Part shown: piece after piece, positions 8,573 through 19,352 of the stretch
Position numbering within the stretch: position 1 is the stretch's first letter
Layout: every line of letters begins with the position of its first letter
Origin: Opeltia flavorubescens
Taxonomy: Eukaryota > Ascomycota > Lecanoromycetes > Teloschistales > Teloschistaceae
NCBI GenBank assembly: GCA_000442125.1
Contig: KE546978.1
Coordinates: forward strand, 1,200,183-1,264,182
DNA length: 64,000 bases
Direction of reading: 5' to 3'
The notes under the pieces: generated by a model
What the model was told of the DNA's origin: nothing
Databases searched by the model: none
What the model saw: only the letters and a program-made list of their open reading frames with translations
Program-made: the position numbers and the translations under genes

Positions 8573-10168
8573 TCACGCCACAGTCATCAACAAAGCCGGC
8601 TGATACGCAAAAGCCTTCAACTCTTCCAGATGATGATCTTCCACAAATGGCAGGTTCACTGCTTCATGGTCCAACCAATGTATCCCGACCTCTTCTTTAC
8701 TCTTCCTTAGGAATCCCGTATTCCCCTGCTGTTGCTCTACCTTCTCGATCCCAAACCTCTCCCTCGCAACACTCCTCTCCTCCTCCTCCTCTTCTCCCCT
8801 CCCAACCTTCACCTCCTCCTCCTCCACCATCCTCCCCCTCACGAAATCAACCCACCTCTCCACAAACACCAACGCCTGCTCCCTCGATAATCTCGGATCA
8901 CATAATGTCCGATAATTCACCCCCAAACTAAAATCCCCAGTCCCACCCAGCCCAATACGCTCAACGCACTCAGCGACACTCTCGCCCGTCTGCTCTAGAT
9001 GTAGACCTCCGAGGCGGGAACCCAATCTGCGGAGAACGGAGTAAGTTTGGCACGCTTCTTCGAGCATAGTCATCACGCATCTTGTTTTAACTTTTTCTTG
9101 ACCTAGAGAACCGGTGGTTGTGGTAGCGGTGTTCCCGTGGCAAGGATCACATATCCACACCGGTTGATGCCTGCTCGCTTGCACTGCTTGAATCAGCGGC
9201 GGGAGTGCAGATTGAATATTTTGGGCGCCAAGGCGGGTTATTAGTGTTATTCTCCCCACCTCATCCTCATTGCCACCGGATGGAGATAGGGCATCAAGCA
9301 GGGCGAGGAGTTCTCGAGGTGAAGTCTTCGCGCTGATTTTAATTCCAATAGGGTTTCGAATCCCGCGGAGGAACTCTAGATGTGCGCCGTTGGGTTGTCG
9401 GGTTCGTTCTCCCACCCAGAGGAATGACGCTGAGGTGCAGTAGCGATCGCGCGTGAGGGCGCTTTCGTAGGGGAGGATGAGGGCTTCGTGGGAGGTGAAG
9501 ATTTCCTTATTGTGGAATTGTGGTGTGGCCAGGGAGATAGTACTGTTGCTGTTGCTGGCTGATGAAGATTCATTAGTAGGCGTGACAGGGCCGGTAGTTG
9601 CAGCCGAACTATTCCCTTTGCCAACAACCGATATCGTATTCAGGGTAACAGCAGAGTAAAAGTACCCCTGTGAAAGGCGATTCGGATCCGGCTCTCGTTC
9701 ACCAACCCCAGTCCCATTGATATTATGACCGCGAAAAGTACACACCGTAGTCCCATCAGCCAGTACCTCCATTGGATTGGACCGCGGTTTCGCATACTGG
9801 CCCGCAATACGTCCGACGCAAGTTACCGGTAGAAGCAGTTTGGACTCGATAATCTCTGCCTGTTCCTGGAGCAGTGAAGTTTTGGCATTGATGATATCGA
9901 ACCTGACATCCTCGAAGCTCTCTGCACAGTCTCCCCCCTGGATGAGAAATCTTTCTCCCCTGGCAGCGGCAGCGAATAGCTCGCGTGCCTCTTCGATCTG
10001 CGCTGGACTGACGAGCGGCGGTAGCTTTTCTAGGGTTTGGCAAACTTTTTGCAGTGCGCTTTTGTCGCTGTACTCGACCTCTTGGGCGTGGACGGGTTTC
10101 AACCGCCAAGATTCGGGAGACCACCCGTCGGCCAACAGGTCATGGTCTTGTTCACTCAGAAACGCCAT
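8573..10168 (-). CDS. Class II (plant/AroA-II type) DAHP synthase, divergent; candidate aminoDAHP synthase
   Basis: Intronless 531-aa frame with ATG at 10168. Class II DAHP synthase motifs are in order: GGDCAE (C81), VGRIAGQYAKPRS (118-130), RGHNING (146-152), FTSHEALILPYESALTR (224-240), WVGERTRQPNGAH (251-263), NPIGIK (272-277), LITRLG (309-314), DPCHGNT (H344), GGLHLEQTGES (E392) and CDPRLS (D424). The four metal ligands Cys/His/Glu/Asp are all present, so catalysis is plausible: PEP plus erythrose-4-phosphate, or an amino-sugar-derived substrate as in RifH. Oddities: the segment that normally carries a GFADLH..W-type stretch after TLN (from 178) is replaced by a Ser/Thr/Asn-rich linker (about 185-215); canonical DPMHGNT reads DPCHGNT; the usual VGP after the IK reads ISA; and an acidic Glu-rich run plus an extension of about 80 residues follows the core. 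The Glu-rich run corresponds to a CTC/TCC microsatellite near 8,772-8,833. Fungi can also carry a housekeeping class II enzyme (aro-8 type). Confidence 0.9.
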   Translation of the reverse strand: MAFLSEQDHDLLADGWSPESWRLKPVHAQEVEYSDKSALQKVCQTLEKLPPLVSPAQIEEARELFAAAARGERFLIQGGDCAESFEDVRFDIINAKTSLLQEQAEIIESKLLLPVTCVGRIAGQYAKPRSNPMEVLADGTTVCTFRGHNINGTGVGEREPDPNRLSQGYFYSAVTLNTISVVGKGNSSAATTGPVTPTNESSSASNSNSTISLATPQFHNKEIFTSHEALILPYESALTRDRYCTSASFLWVGERTRQPNGAHLEFLRGIRNPIGIKISAKTSPRELLALLDALSPSGGNEDEVGRITLITRLGAQNIQSALPPLIQAVQASRHQPVWICDPCHGNTATTTTGSLGQEKVKTRCVMTMLEEACQTYSVLRRLGSRLGGLHLEQTGESVAECVERIGLGGTGDFSLGVNYRTLCDPRLSREQALVFVERWVDFVRGRMVEEEEVKVGRGEEEEEERSVARERFGIEKVEQQQGNTGFLRKSKEEVGIHWLDHEAVNLPFVEDHHLEELKAFAYQPALLMTVA

Positions 10169-11862
10169 TGTGCTTCCGTTGACTGTCAGAGGCTGGTAAA
10201 GTCTCTTGACTCTATTTGGGTTGCTATATCACCATCCGTCAGTTCATGTTACGGCGGGACATATGAGGTGCAGTCGACAGCATACCATCTCTCATGAAAT
10301 ATGACTCACCTTCCTTTGCTCAGACCTCGTGGAACCACTTGAATACCTAAGAGTGTTGAAACCTCCACGCAACCAAGCTTGTTGAACCCTCTCAAGGTAT
10401 ACAAACCCCTCAATCAATCAAGGTCTTACCCCCATTAATACCCTCGTACCAGAACCCCCCTTCTATAATCATGCCTAACCCTAGTATATCATACTTCACG
10501 ACCTTACCTCGAAGCCGCCCCCTGCGTCAACTCTCCCACCTACGTGATGATCTACCCTCCCTGCCGCCACCAACATATTCCCTTAAAAACATGATTAGCC
10601 AAATCTACGCACGCGGCTGCTACGCCTCGATCCCGACGCCGATAGATAACGCAAGCCATCATGTCCAAAATTCTCCGAATAGCGACTGAGATCCCTTCGG
10701 AGAATTTTCGCTGCCGCAACGAGATTAGGCGCAAAGATCGGCAATGTCTACGTCCGACACGGATAACGATACGGTGATTATCCATATGTGGATCGCCATC
10801 TGCTTGTTGTAGAATGTCACGCTACCGGGAAAGGTACAAAAAACTTTCTTACTTTATTTAGTGATCAGCCGTCAACACGTAGCATCCTGCCTCTAAACTA
10901 GGAATGTCCATATATACCCCCATCCACAGCATTCCGCAAGAAATACCATCGGGGCAGTCAGAGAAACATACCCAAATCCCCATATATCCCTACGGCCGAT
11001 TCATCAACGCCCCACTAATACAAATGACATCCGGTGCCAAATCAGCCTTGCGAAAAGCTCTCCTCCCTTGTAAAATTAAACTTAATTCATGAAAACCATT
11101 GATATGCCCCCCGTTCGATTAATGGAGGGCAATCACTGTACCAAGATGCATCCATCCTTCCTATCTACACATATATCCCGTCCCATCCCATCTTATCTAC
11201 AAATTATCCCCCAATTTCCACAATTCCTAAAACCCCTTTCAACATCACCTGATAAAGATTTAGGAGTCAAGCAAGCATATGAATACTTTTCCTCAATATA
11301 TCGAGCACTCAACATTAAAAACATTTCCCAACGAGCGTACAAATTCTTTTTGCTTGTCGCCCCAAACATATACACAAGAGCTCCCGATAAAATCATTCAT
11401 AAATATCCCCGGAACCTGGGATAATTAGAAAAAAATCAAGCCGGGATTTCCATACGTGGTGAATGATCGTGAAATTTAAATCCATAAGATCCATTATCCC
11501 AACGATCGTAATCTCTTATCGAAAGAGACGTCATTAGTAGTGCCCCCGTCTTGAAAATTGGTCAATAGCTCTCTTTATTGCAGTGGGCTCAGAAGTTACG
11601 TCAGGCCGCCGTAAGTCAAGGAATTGTAGATTGCACCTAGGCATTGTGATAAGAAGGTTCATGTGATAGTTCCAGTTAGCCTTCTGGAGATATCTGCCAG
11701 CCAGTCCCATATCAAGACCGGTAGTCCTAATATCTTCCAGACCGCCCAAACGGACAGCCCTCATCGACCCATCAAAAATTAGTGTTCAAGGACGTAAGAA
11801 GAGTAAGAATACATCCGCCGCTCAACAGCCCTCTAATCGATACCTCGACTCACGACCCCCCC
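10169..11862. other. Intergenic region between DAHP synthase and ligase genes
   Basis: About 1.7 kb holding the DAHP synthase promoter and the 3' flank of the ligase gene. It is moderately AT-rich around 10,840-11,460 but keeps many CA dinucleotides, so it is not RIP-mutated. Short frames (for example 10,471-10,689 plus, 72 codons) have no recognisable domain. A perfect inverted repeat is listed separately. Confidence 0.45.
10667..10708. repeat. Perfect 13-bp inverted repeat, 16-nt spacer
   Basis: The arm AAAATTCTCCGAA (10667-10679) is matched exactly by its reverse complement TTCGGAGAATTTT (10696-10708). The arms present CCG and CGG triplets of the kind read by Zn2Cys6 dimers, and the repeat could also fold as a hairpin. 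It lies about 500 bp upstream of the DAHP synthase ATG. Function is not known. Confidence 0.75.
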
Positions 11863-13659
11863 CTACACGCTCACCACGCTATGCACATTGACCTCAAACA
11901 GACCATCCTTAGCCACGAACGCTGCCTCCGACATCTGACGCTTGCCACACTCCTTCAGCGCCTTCCTGTCAATCTTAAACCCCACCGTTGGATACTCAGG
12001 TAAGAAGCGTACGCCACCCACCAGCCTCTTCAATCCCGTCAACTTACTCGCCGCGAACATCTCAATCTGCCGCGCCAGCTCTTCACCTGCTCTGCTCTGG
12101 TATTCCGGCTTCAGCACGATGAAAGCAGTGGGTTCATCCATCTGTGTATCTTCATCGCGTATGCCAACGACAACGACACGTGCGACTGATGGATGTTCGA
12201 AGAGCGCGGCTTCCAGCTCAGCAGCCGATACATGTGAGCCATATCCGTCGCCAACGCGGAGTAATTCTTTCAGCCGGTCGATGATGTAAACATTGGAATC
12301 CTCATCCAGATAGCCGTAGTCGCCTGTATGAAACCAGCCTTGGTCATCAAACGAAGCTTGATTCGCGGCCTCGTTTTCCGCGTAGCCTGCGAAATGAGTG
12401 AGGACGTTCCGTACCAGCAGCTCACCTTCTTCGTGTGCACCCAATTCATCACCCCTCTCTGTGTCAATAACTTTAGCCTGCATTCCGTTGACGAGTGTAC
12501 CACTGGAGCCAGGACGCCGTGAGCTCTCATCCATCTGGATGGCGATGAGCATTGTTTCCGTGGTCGCCCATTCCAGTGTTAGATCCAAGCCAGAAAACTT
12601 GGCCGAAACAGCTTCGCGTAGTTTTGTATGCATTGGAGCACCTGCAGTGAGAAGCCACTTGATCGTCTTCACGTCAGAATGGGAAACGTCAATTTTGGCC
12701 AATCGAGCAGCGATAGGAGGCGTGAGGAAGAGGAAAGAGATGGAATGACGATTGATGACGGAGATCGAGCTCTCATCGAGAGGTTTGTCCGTCAGTACCA
12801 CGGGTATGCCAAGGAGTATGTTAAGGCTCATGTGCAATTTAGCGTTGATGAAAAATCCTAGGGAGAGGGAAGAAAGCCATTGATCATGATTGGGATCGGT
12901 GTTTTCTGGGACGGTCTTTGCGGTTGCCTCCATCGTAGCAATGTAATGAGCATGTGTTGTGATGACAGACTTCATAGCCCCAGTTGACCCACTCGTGCGA
13001 TTTACAAATGCGTTATGACATTCGGCTTCTTTGAGGCTTTTGAGCTCGAAGTGTGATACACAGGGGTCTCCCTTTTCCAAAAGATCTTCCATACAAGTTG
13101 TACATCGGTCGGCCCGGTCCATACTGACGATACGAATGCAGCCAGCAAGGACTGAAGCACCCTCAGCCAACGGTAAGGTCTTAGCGTCTGTTATCAGCAA
13201 CTTGGCCTTGGCTTGGTAGAGTCTCCCCGCAACATCCTCAGCTGTCATACCCGTCTGAATCGGGATTGGGGCGATGGTAGCACCAGTAGCCATGGATCCG
13301 AAGAATGCAACGGGGTATTGGATCTTCGTTGCGTCAGCATCTCTGTGAACATATAATGTACTGCCTGCTTGTGGTAGACGAAGAGAAAGGCTCAGTGAAT
13401 AAGACCGATTATCTCATACCTTGTCTCTCGCGAGGATGGCAACCACATCATTAGGCTTGATTTCATATGCCCGGACGATAGAATCGGCAAACCGTCGACT
13501 CTTTGCTTCAAGTTCTGCGAGAGTCAAAGTCTGCTGACTCTGGTCCATACGATACACAACACGTTGCCAAGGGTAAGCGCGACGTCCATTGTGGAAGATG
13601 TAATTGAATACATCACTGGAGGGTTGTGAAGGGCACGGGAGTCTCGAATTGAAAATCAT
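11863..13659 (-). CDS. 4-coumarate-CoA-ligase-like adenylate-forming (ANL) enzyme
   Basis: Two exons: 13420-13659 (80 codons) and 11863-13323, separated by a 96-nt intron with donor GTATGA, branch GCTGAC and acceptor ACGAAG. The AAG acceptor is chosen because it restores the family reading VVAILARDKIQYPVAFFG in phase; the nearer CAG acceptors do not keep frame. The product is 566 aa, normal for the family. Motifs: TSGSTG P-loop (190-195), ATTET (333-337), HTGDYG (D415), IDRLKELL (R430) and the C-terminal catalytic lysine in VGFKIDRKAL (K530). It should adenylate a carboxylic acid and transfer it to CoA or another acceptor; the acid is unknown. No peroxisomal SKL tail is present. In a cluster with a putative amino-sugar/shikimate branch it could activate an aromatic or aminoaromatic acid, which is inference. 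Confidence 0.9.
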
Positions 13660-14960
13660 GCTGAGTAGTCTTGATAGGTTTGGAGAATCAAGTCGCTGGT
13701 TGAGCAGCTCTGTAGTAAATGTGAAGTTGAAGGGCTGATAGTGGAGATAATTGTCCGGATGAATGTTTCATAGCGTAGCAATCAATATTATAGCCAAACG
13801 ACTTCTTCGCTCCTTCCCTACGGTGTCGGCCTGCCACGATGGCGTTCGAAGCAAGAGCGTACGACCGATTCTAACCGCCATCGCGCCTACCAAGACGTGC
13901 AAATCAAGGATCACCGGCAACAACCCAAGCCGCAAACGTAGTCGGATACATCGATACCTCGATTGCACTTGCCGAACTACTGCCGCGATTTTACAGGCCA
14001 GACGATGGATGAGAGAGTCCATTTGATCCGGCGGAGTTGCTGGTCGGCTTGCAGCATGAGTCTTATCACCAGCCATGGTCGTATCTCAGGTTGAAGTCCT
14101 ATGAGCCATCATCAGGATTCTGATGTTGTATTTGGTGGCTGTCTAGTGGCCAATAGCTTTTGATAGCTCTCTTTGCTACCCCTACCTCCACTCTGCAAGG
14201 GCCATGCTTGATGCCACTAGAGATGCGAAGTCTTACTGTTGCATATGCTCGATTGGCATCAGCTGGGAAAGGGTCTACCACGCGCACCATGTGGCACAGT
14301 CGTCCTATCGGAGATTTTGTATGTAGATCAATAGTCTAGATTCGGGGGTGGTGGGATCGTATGCATGCACACTACCAATGTACGTACTTCGAGTTCATCT
14401 ATAACGGTTCCTGGTGGATCAGCGGCTGAAGAAGATAAGGTGGAAACGTGGTGATCTGTCGGACGTGCATGAGGTTCTGGATCCGAAGTAAGTGGCTTGT
14501 GGGAAGCGCCAGATCACGTCATATTGCAGGGCCAGCCGTGTCGGAAGGAATTGGCAGCGAGACTCCAGGAAGAAGCTTGTAGCAAGAGGATCGGTGTTAC
14601 GGCCAAGTCAGAGCGGTGTAGGTGGTCGCTGCATCGACAGTTGTACACGGCAACACATTAGTCCCAAGAGAAAATGTTGGGAGCAGGAGCTCCCACCAAA
14701 TTTTGGTAAAGCTTAGAGCTCAGCCTACATCGAGCTAAATCTTGACTATACTGCTGGGTCCAATCGATAGGCGCAACAGCTCCGCTTACAGATATCGTAA
14801 ATAACATGAGATCTATTTGAACCGGATGGACGATGTGGGTATAAAGCTATTGTCTAATACAACATCCGATCACTCACATAATCGGACACTATCGGAAAAT
14901 GAAACAAGTAAATATCGTGGCGTCATCATGATGTGGGAAGGTGGAGGATGAGGATCCGTC
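13660..14960. other. Intergenic region upstream of the ligase gene
   Basis: About 1.3 kb with the ligase promoter (next to 13,659) and the 3' flank of the regulator gene. Frames at 13,768-14,076, 14,099-14,290 and 14,492-14,716 have no recognisable domain and look like chance. Confidence 0.4.
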
Positions 14961-16961
14961 TCAATTGACTTTAAATGGCTTTTCGGAAAACTGCTGCGAT
15001 TGCTGCCCAATATGCTTCGCACTGCTGATGATGAGATTCGAAATTGGTTGGATATTGTCTTGTTTTCCACCTTGACTCAAAGAGCACCCGTCGACAACTG
15101 AGCCTCCTTTATCGTATCTCGTGATCGCATCTCGTAAGGTCAGGACTCCAGGCCCAGTCCAACCAGTAGCATCCCTAGCATCTGCCCAATCGTTCTCATT
15201 AAGAGCGTGCCACATGCTGTCTGGAGCAGGAAGTGGCATATCCAACACCAGTGATGGGTTCAGCGGTTCGTAGTAAACAAGTTCCAAGGCCTTTGCGTGA
15301 TATGAAAGCTCATTGACCATGTTGACAAGGAACGTGGTTCGACGAAGAGTCTCTGCCAGCGCCCATGCATGCCAATCGATGGCGTTGTTGTCCTTCAGAG
15401 TTACACAATTCATGTGTTTTTGACATAAGCGGCGCGTCATCTGCAATAGGAAATGTTGATGTAGCTCTGCACTCGATAATTGTGGTTTCCCGGATTTTTG
15501 CGAGCGGAATACGAGGATGGTCTCGATCTGGTAAATGCACATAGCGTGCAACGCGGCCATAGCATCCTCCAGATTTTCTGACTTAGTTGGAAATTCATCG
15601 ACCAGACGCTGTCTTTGGGTGTTGATTAAGTTGCAAAGAAAAGAGAGGCTGCTCTCCGCAAACTGTTGATTAGCTGAGACGCAACAGAGAGCAATGGCAA
15701 TCGGTTCCGCCAAGCCGCCTTGCGAGCACCGGTAATGCCTATGGTGGACGAAGGGTGACCAGAAATTTGGGCGGAGCATTTGCTTAGGATAGTCGCATAT
15801 CACCTTCATTATTTCGGTGACACTGAAAGGGCCACCGCTCTGGATCGCTTCCAAGGCCACTGCTGGCGGGGATGAAGAGCAGCTCTGCGGGCTCGGGAAA
15901 GGATCCGTTGCGTGCGAGGACGCCCTCCTTGACACATTTCTGGATGGTTGATGTGCTGGTGAACCTGCCGTGGACGACACGGAAGACTCAAAACGGCGAA
16001 TCGTTGGTGTATCAGGAACTCTGAATCTTGCCCTGTGGAGATCTGTGGCCGCATGCATTCCCATAGACGAAGACCCGTTAGCCATTTGGTTTTGACCTGA
16101 ACTTCTTGTAACGCGTACGCTATCAGCGTACTGAGTCTCTGCACCAGGACTCGGATTTGATTGCATCGTTGAGATGGGGCTCTGAGACCGTCCATTGGGA
16201 CTTGCATCGTCGACACTTGGCATATGATAGTCGGCTGCAACTCTTGATAGGAAATCAGGATTCAAGAGCTGCTGGCTAGCTGTTGTGTCTGGCGTTGTCT
16301 CCGGGTGTATTGAATTAGATGAAGAGGGGACCTCGTGTACTGTGTTCGTGGACAGGGCTTCCATCTCCGCTGGAGTCAAATTCCAGGCACGGGTATTCCA
16401 AAAGTCCATGGTACTTCCGTCACTGAGTCCGATATCCCAATCCACGTTCATTCCATCATCTATCAGTATTGGTTCCATGTAGCTTGACACGTCTCCCAGT
16501 TGACTATTGACTGCTGCAGTATCGGTGGAGGCCGTGGTATTGGGCGATGCGATGAGTGAGCCGGATGTGGTAGGCAGCGGCATGATCATGTCGCCGCGCC
16601 ATTGTGAGATGTTCGTGGTGGAATCTGCCGGGTATGCGCAGTCGGTCTGGCGATCCTTGCAGCGCTGGCATGCAGGTACCTGGAGGTCACATTTGACTTT
16701 CGATCGGGCGCATGAATTGCATGACTTCCTCCTAGGCGAACGAACTTTATCGAGCGACTTCTCACATCGGCGTCTATGTCTTTCGCGTAAGTCTCCTAGA
16801 AGTTGGATTACCATCAGCATCTGGCTGCATGGTGGAAGACGGCGTTACTGTCGAAGCTTCAATGGCGAAAAGCAAGTTTCACGTGGCTTTGCATGGATTT
16901 GGGCGTTGGACTACTTACTCCTCTCGTAAGACTTCCCACATATAGCACAAGAGAAGTTCAT
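14961..16961 (-). CDS. Transcription factor with C2HC finger plus Zn2Cys6 cluster
   Basis: Two exons. A 43-nt first exon (16919-16961) encodes MNFSCAICGKSYER, then a 123-nt intron with donor GTAAGT, branch GCTGAT and acceptor TCTAG, then exon 14961-16795. The product is 625 aa. The first exon completes a zinc finger, C5-x2-C8-x12-H21-x3-C25, which would be missed if translation were started in exon 2. A fungal Zn2Cys6 cluster follows at C40, C43, C50, C57, C60 and C67, preceded by a basic stretch. The middle is Ser/Thr/Pro-rich. The region about 330-560 (KQMLRPNFWSPFVHHRHY and onward) resembles the helical domain of fungal regulators with this double-finger layout. The dual finger and position inside the cluster suggest a pathway-specific activator. 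It faces the oxygenase gene across a shared upstream region. Confidence 0.9.
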
Positions 16962-18097
16962 GTTGGTAGGTTCGGCCGCCGTCGTCCCGCTTGATAAATC
17001 GGCAGTTTGCTGGAATATTAACGACGACGCCGCTGTTTAGGATCAAAGCCGGCATGAGGCTCTCCAAAAAGTAAATTCGCTACTTGAGTACTCAGCATGC
17101 TACAGTGATGATGAGGGTGCATGAACTCGAGGCGTTGCACGTTCATAGCTGTGGCCTGGATGCAAAAGCAATTGAGACACAGAGAGCCTCGCCCAGTACA
17201 CCATTAGAGTAATCCGGATCCGCACGATTCCGCGATTCCGTGCATTAGGTTGTGAGCTGCGGGCTGATAGGTTGCATCGCGTAAGCACCATATACGGCTA
17301 GGATAGTGCTACTAACTGCATCTGGTGAGATATGCGATCATTAGATGGTGGTCAAGCCTCGTAAGGCTGTATCAGTCTGAAGGCCACCGCCATTTTGCCA
17401 AATGGACGTAACTTTCCTAGACCAAGCTAAGTAAAATAGCTTGCTCGTCCCTGAAATTTCTTTCGAGGTACCCTAGCTAAGCGATGACTAGACGCCAAGT
17501 TCTTCTATCAGACTCAAAGTCTACGCACATAGAATCCCGTTGTACCATTAGGCAAGCAATCGTAGATGCTTTCAGCAAACGATAAAGGCATCAAATGTTA
17601 TCCTACCATATCTTTAGCGCTATGGACTCGCTCCTTGGTTGTATAAGACGCAATCCGGGTCACCCAATAGTTCTATTCAACGGTTTCTTTGAATGATGGA
17701 GTTTGAAGCTCGCGCAGTAGACAGCATGGTGAGAGAAGACGCCTGATTGAAGTGATCCCGTAATCCGGCTCCTGAACTCTCCGGAGGCTGATAACTGCCG
17801 AGTCCGTGATAGTCATCGTCGTCTCAGACGCCTAGAATCCTGTGATCCTCCCATCCTTCCATCCTTCGGGGATGTTGGTCGCCATGCATGCAATGTCTCG
17901 TCCAATGAGAGGATGATGACACGTGAGGCTGATGATCCCTGGTTACCATACTAGCACAGCGATATGACTTGCAAATAGAGTCGTACAACGATATCAATCT
18001 GTCACGACGGATATCCTGCTCTTACGGTCGATTGAAGTCTGATTTTTGACCAGGATCAAAGACCTGGCGAAGAAAGAATTTCCACCTTTTATCCATC
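16962..18097. promoter_or_regulatory. Shared divergent upstream region of regulator and oxygenase genes
   Basis: About 1.1 kb between two divergently transcribed genes. It contains small palindromes such as CTCCGGAG near 17,780 and CCATTT-TGCC-AAATGG across 17,390-17,406. These are candidates for regulator binding only by inspection. No coding frame is convincing. Confidence 0.4.
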
Positions 18098-19136
18098 ATG
18101 AAACATGCAATGGAAGCTGTGGTAGACAGCATCCCGTCTCTCCCCATAATCGACTACTCCAGGCTGGTCGAGTCCAAGACTTCGAAGGATCCTAGTTCGG
18201 TTTTGACGACCAGGAATGAGCAACAAAAGCTATTCGCTGCTCTTCGAGATGTTGGCTTTGTCTATCTACAGAACCACGCCATCCCGCTCGCGGCCCAGCA
18301 GCAGCTCTTTCAACACGCAAAGCGATTTTTTGCACTGCCCGAGTCCGAGAAGGCCCGGATTGAGACAGGAGAATCGAAGGCTTTTCACGGCTGGTTCTCC
18401 CCTCAACGAACTTCTGGCGACAAGAGCAGGTCTGATCAGAAAGAAGCTTTCGACATTGGCGATGATAGTGATCCTACACGACCTAACCAATGGCCGGCAA
18501 ATTGGCCAGAGTTCCGCACCGAAATGACATCTTTCTTCGAACAGTGCCACCAAGTTCACTTGGAGCTCTTGGCCGCGCTCGCCGAATACGTCGGACTAGC
18601 AACTGATTTCTTTGAGCCGTTTGTCCAAGCAAAGGATCATTTCTTCCGTGTACTCCATTATCCTGAGACGACTGGCGATTCGTTTCGAAATCGATTTAGG
18701 GCCAGTCCTCATACCGATTATGGCACGCTCACCCTGTTGTTCAATGACTCTCATGGCGGCCTTCAAGTACGGAACAAAGCTGGCGATTTCGTTGATGCTC
18801 CTCCTTTACCCGGTGCTGCTATTGTAAATGGTAAGGCAGATCGTTCTTCGCTGTGGTCTCTCTCTCTCTCTCACCTTTCCCACGTTTGCTTCGCTCTCGC
18901 AGTTCATTCCGATTTCAGTATATGACAATAGTCTTCCTAGTAGTGCTGCTGAGATCTGCGTCCTCGTCTTTCCGTAACGTAAATTGACGTGTTTATACAT
19001 AGTCGGCGATCTTCTCTCCCGCTGGTTCAACGACGCTCTCAAGTCGACCGAACACCGCGTTGTCGAGCCCGGTACGTTCAACAAGTCCAGCTCCGAGATC
19101 CCCGAGGTCATACCTGCACGGTATTCCATCGCCTAG
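18098..19136 (+). CDS. 2-oxoglutarate/Fe(II)-dependent oxygenase (isopenicillin-N-synthase-like), truncated by an in-frame TAG
   Basis: Exon 1 is 18098-18830 and exon 2 starts at 19003, with a 172-nt intron (donor GTAAGG, acceptor CATAG) that contains a TC dinucleotide run. The N-terminal DIOX_N part starts SLPIIDYSRL and includes VGFVYLQNHAI (52-62). The catalytic domain has SPHTDYGTLTLL (H205, D207), the distal histidine in STEHRVVEP (H262) and the 2OG-binding RxS in ARYSIA (R284, S286). The frame then meets TAG at 19134-19136, exactly where the family usually has Tyr or Phe, giving 288 residues. All iron and 2OG ligands precede the stop, but the usual C-terminal 70 or so residues, which cap the active site, are lost unless the stop is read through or is an error. 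Either a recent pseudogene or a shortened enzyme; substrate unknown. Confidence 0.85.
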
Positions 19137-19352
19137 TTCGGGCATCCGAACCGAGATGCACTGATTGAACCGATTGCGTCCTGCTGTACGCCCGAGAACC
19201 CGAGAAAGTACGAGCCAGTCTACGCAGGCAAGCATGTAGTTGAGCGGCTGGCCAAATTGCACAAGGACGGTAAGAACACGGAGAAGTGGAGTGACAACAT
19301 GGCGAGGAATGGAAGAAGTGATACTGTCAAGGAAGTGGAGGTCGGTGCGTAA
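19137..19352 (+). pseudogene. Orphaned C-terminal part of the oxygenase after the TAG
   Basis: The frame stays open for 71 codons after the TAG and ends at TAA 19350-19352. It still reads like the family C-terminus: FGHPNRDALIEPI, then PRKYEPVYAGKHVVERLAKL. This conservation shows the stop is recent or a sequencing error, and it argues against an intron or a natural end at 19136. Confidence 0.8.

Noticed and set aside
8404-8931. 175-codon Ser/Pro-rich frame on the plus strand
   Set aside because: Mostly antisense to the 3' end of the DAHP synthase gene; its Pro/Ser bias comes from the CTC/TCC microsatellite.
10471-10689. 72-codon ATG-initiated frame
   Set aside because: No recognisable domain, no second exon, and intergenic base composition; a small peptide cannot be excluded.
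19120-19136. Mini-intron GTATTC...CCTAG that would remove the oxygenase stop
   Set aside because: Only 16 nt, too short to splice, and it would delete the conserved RYSIA motif.
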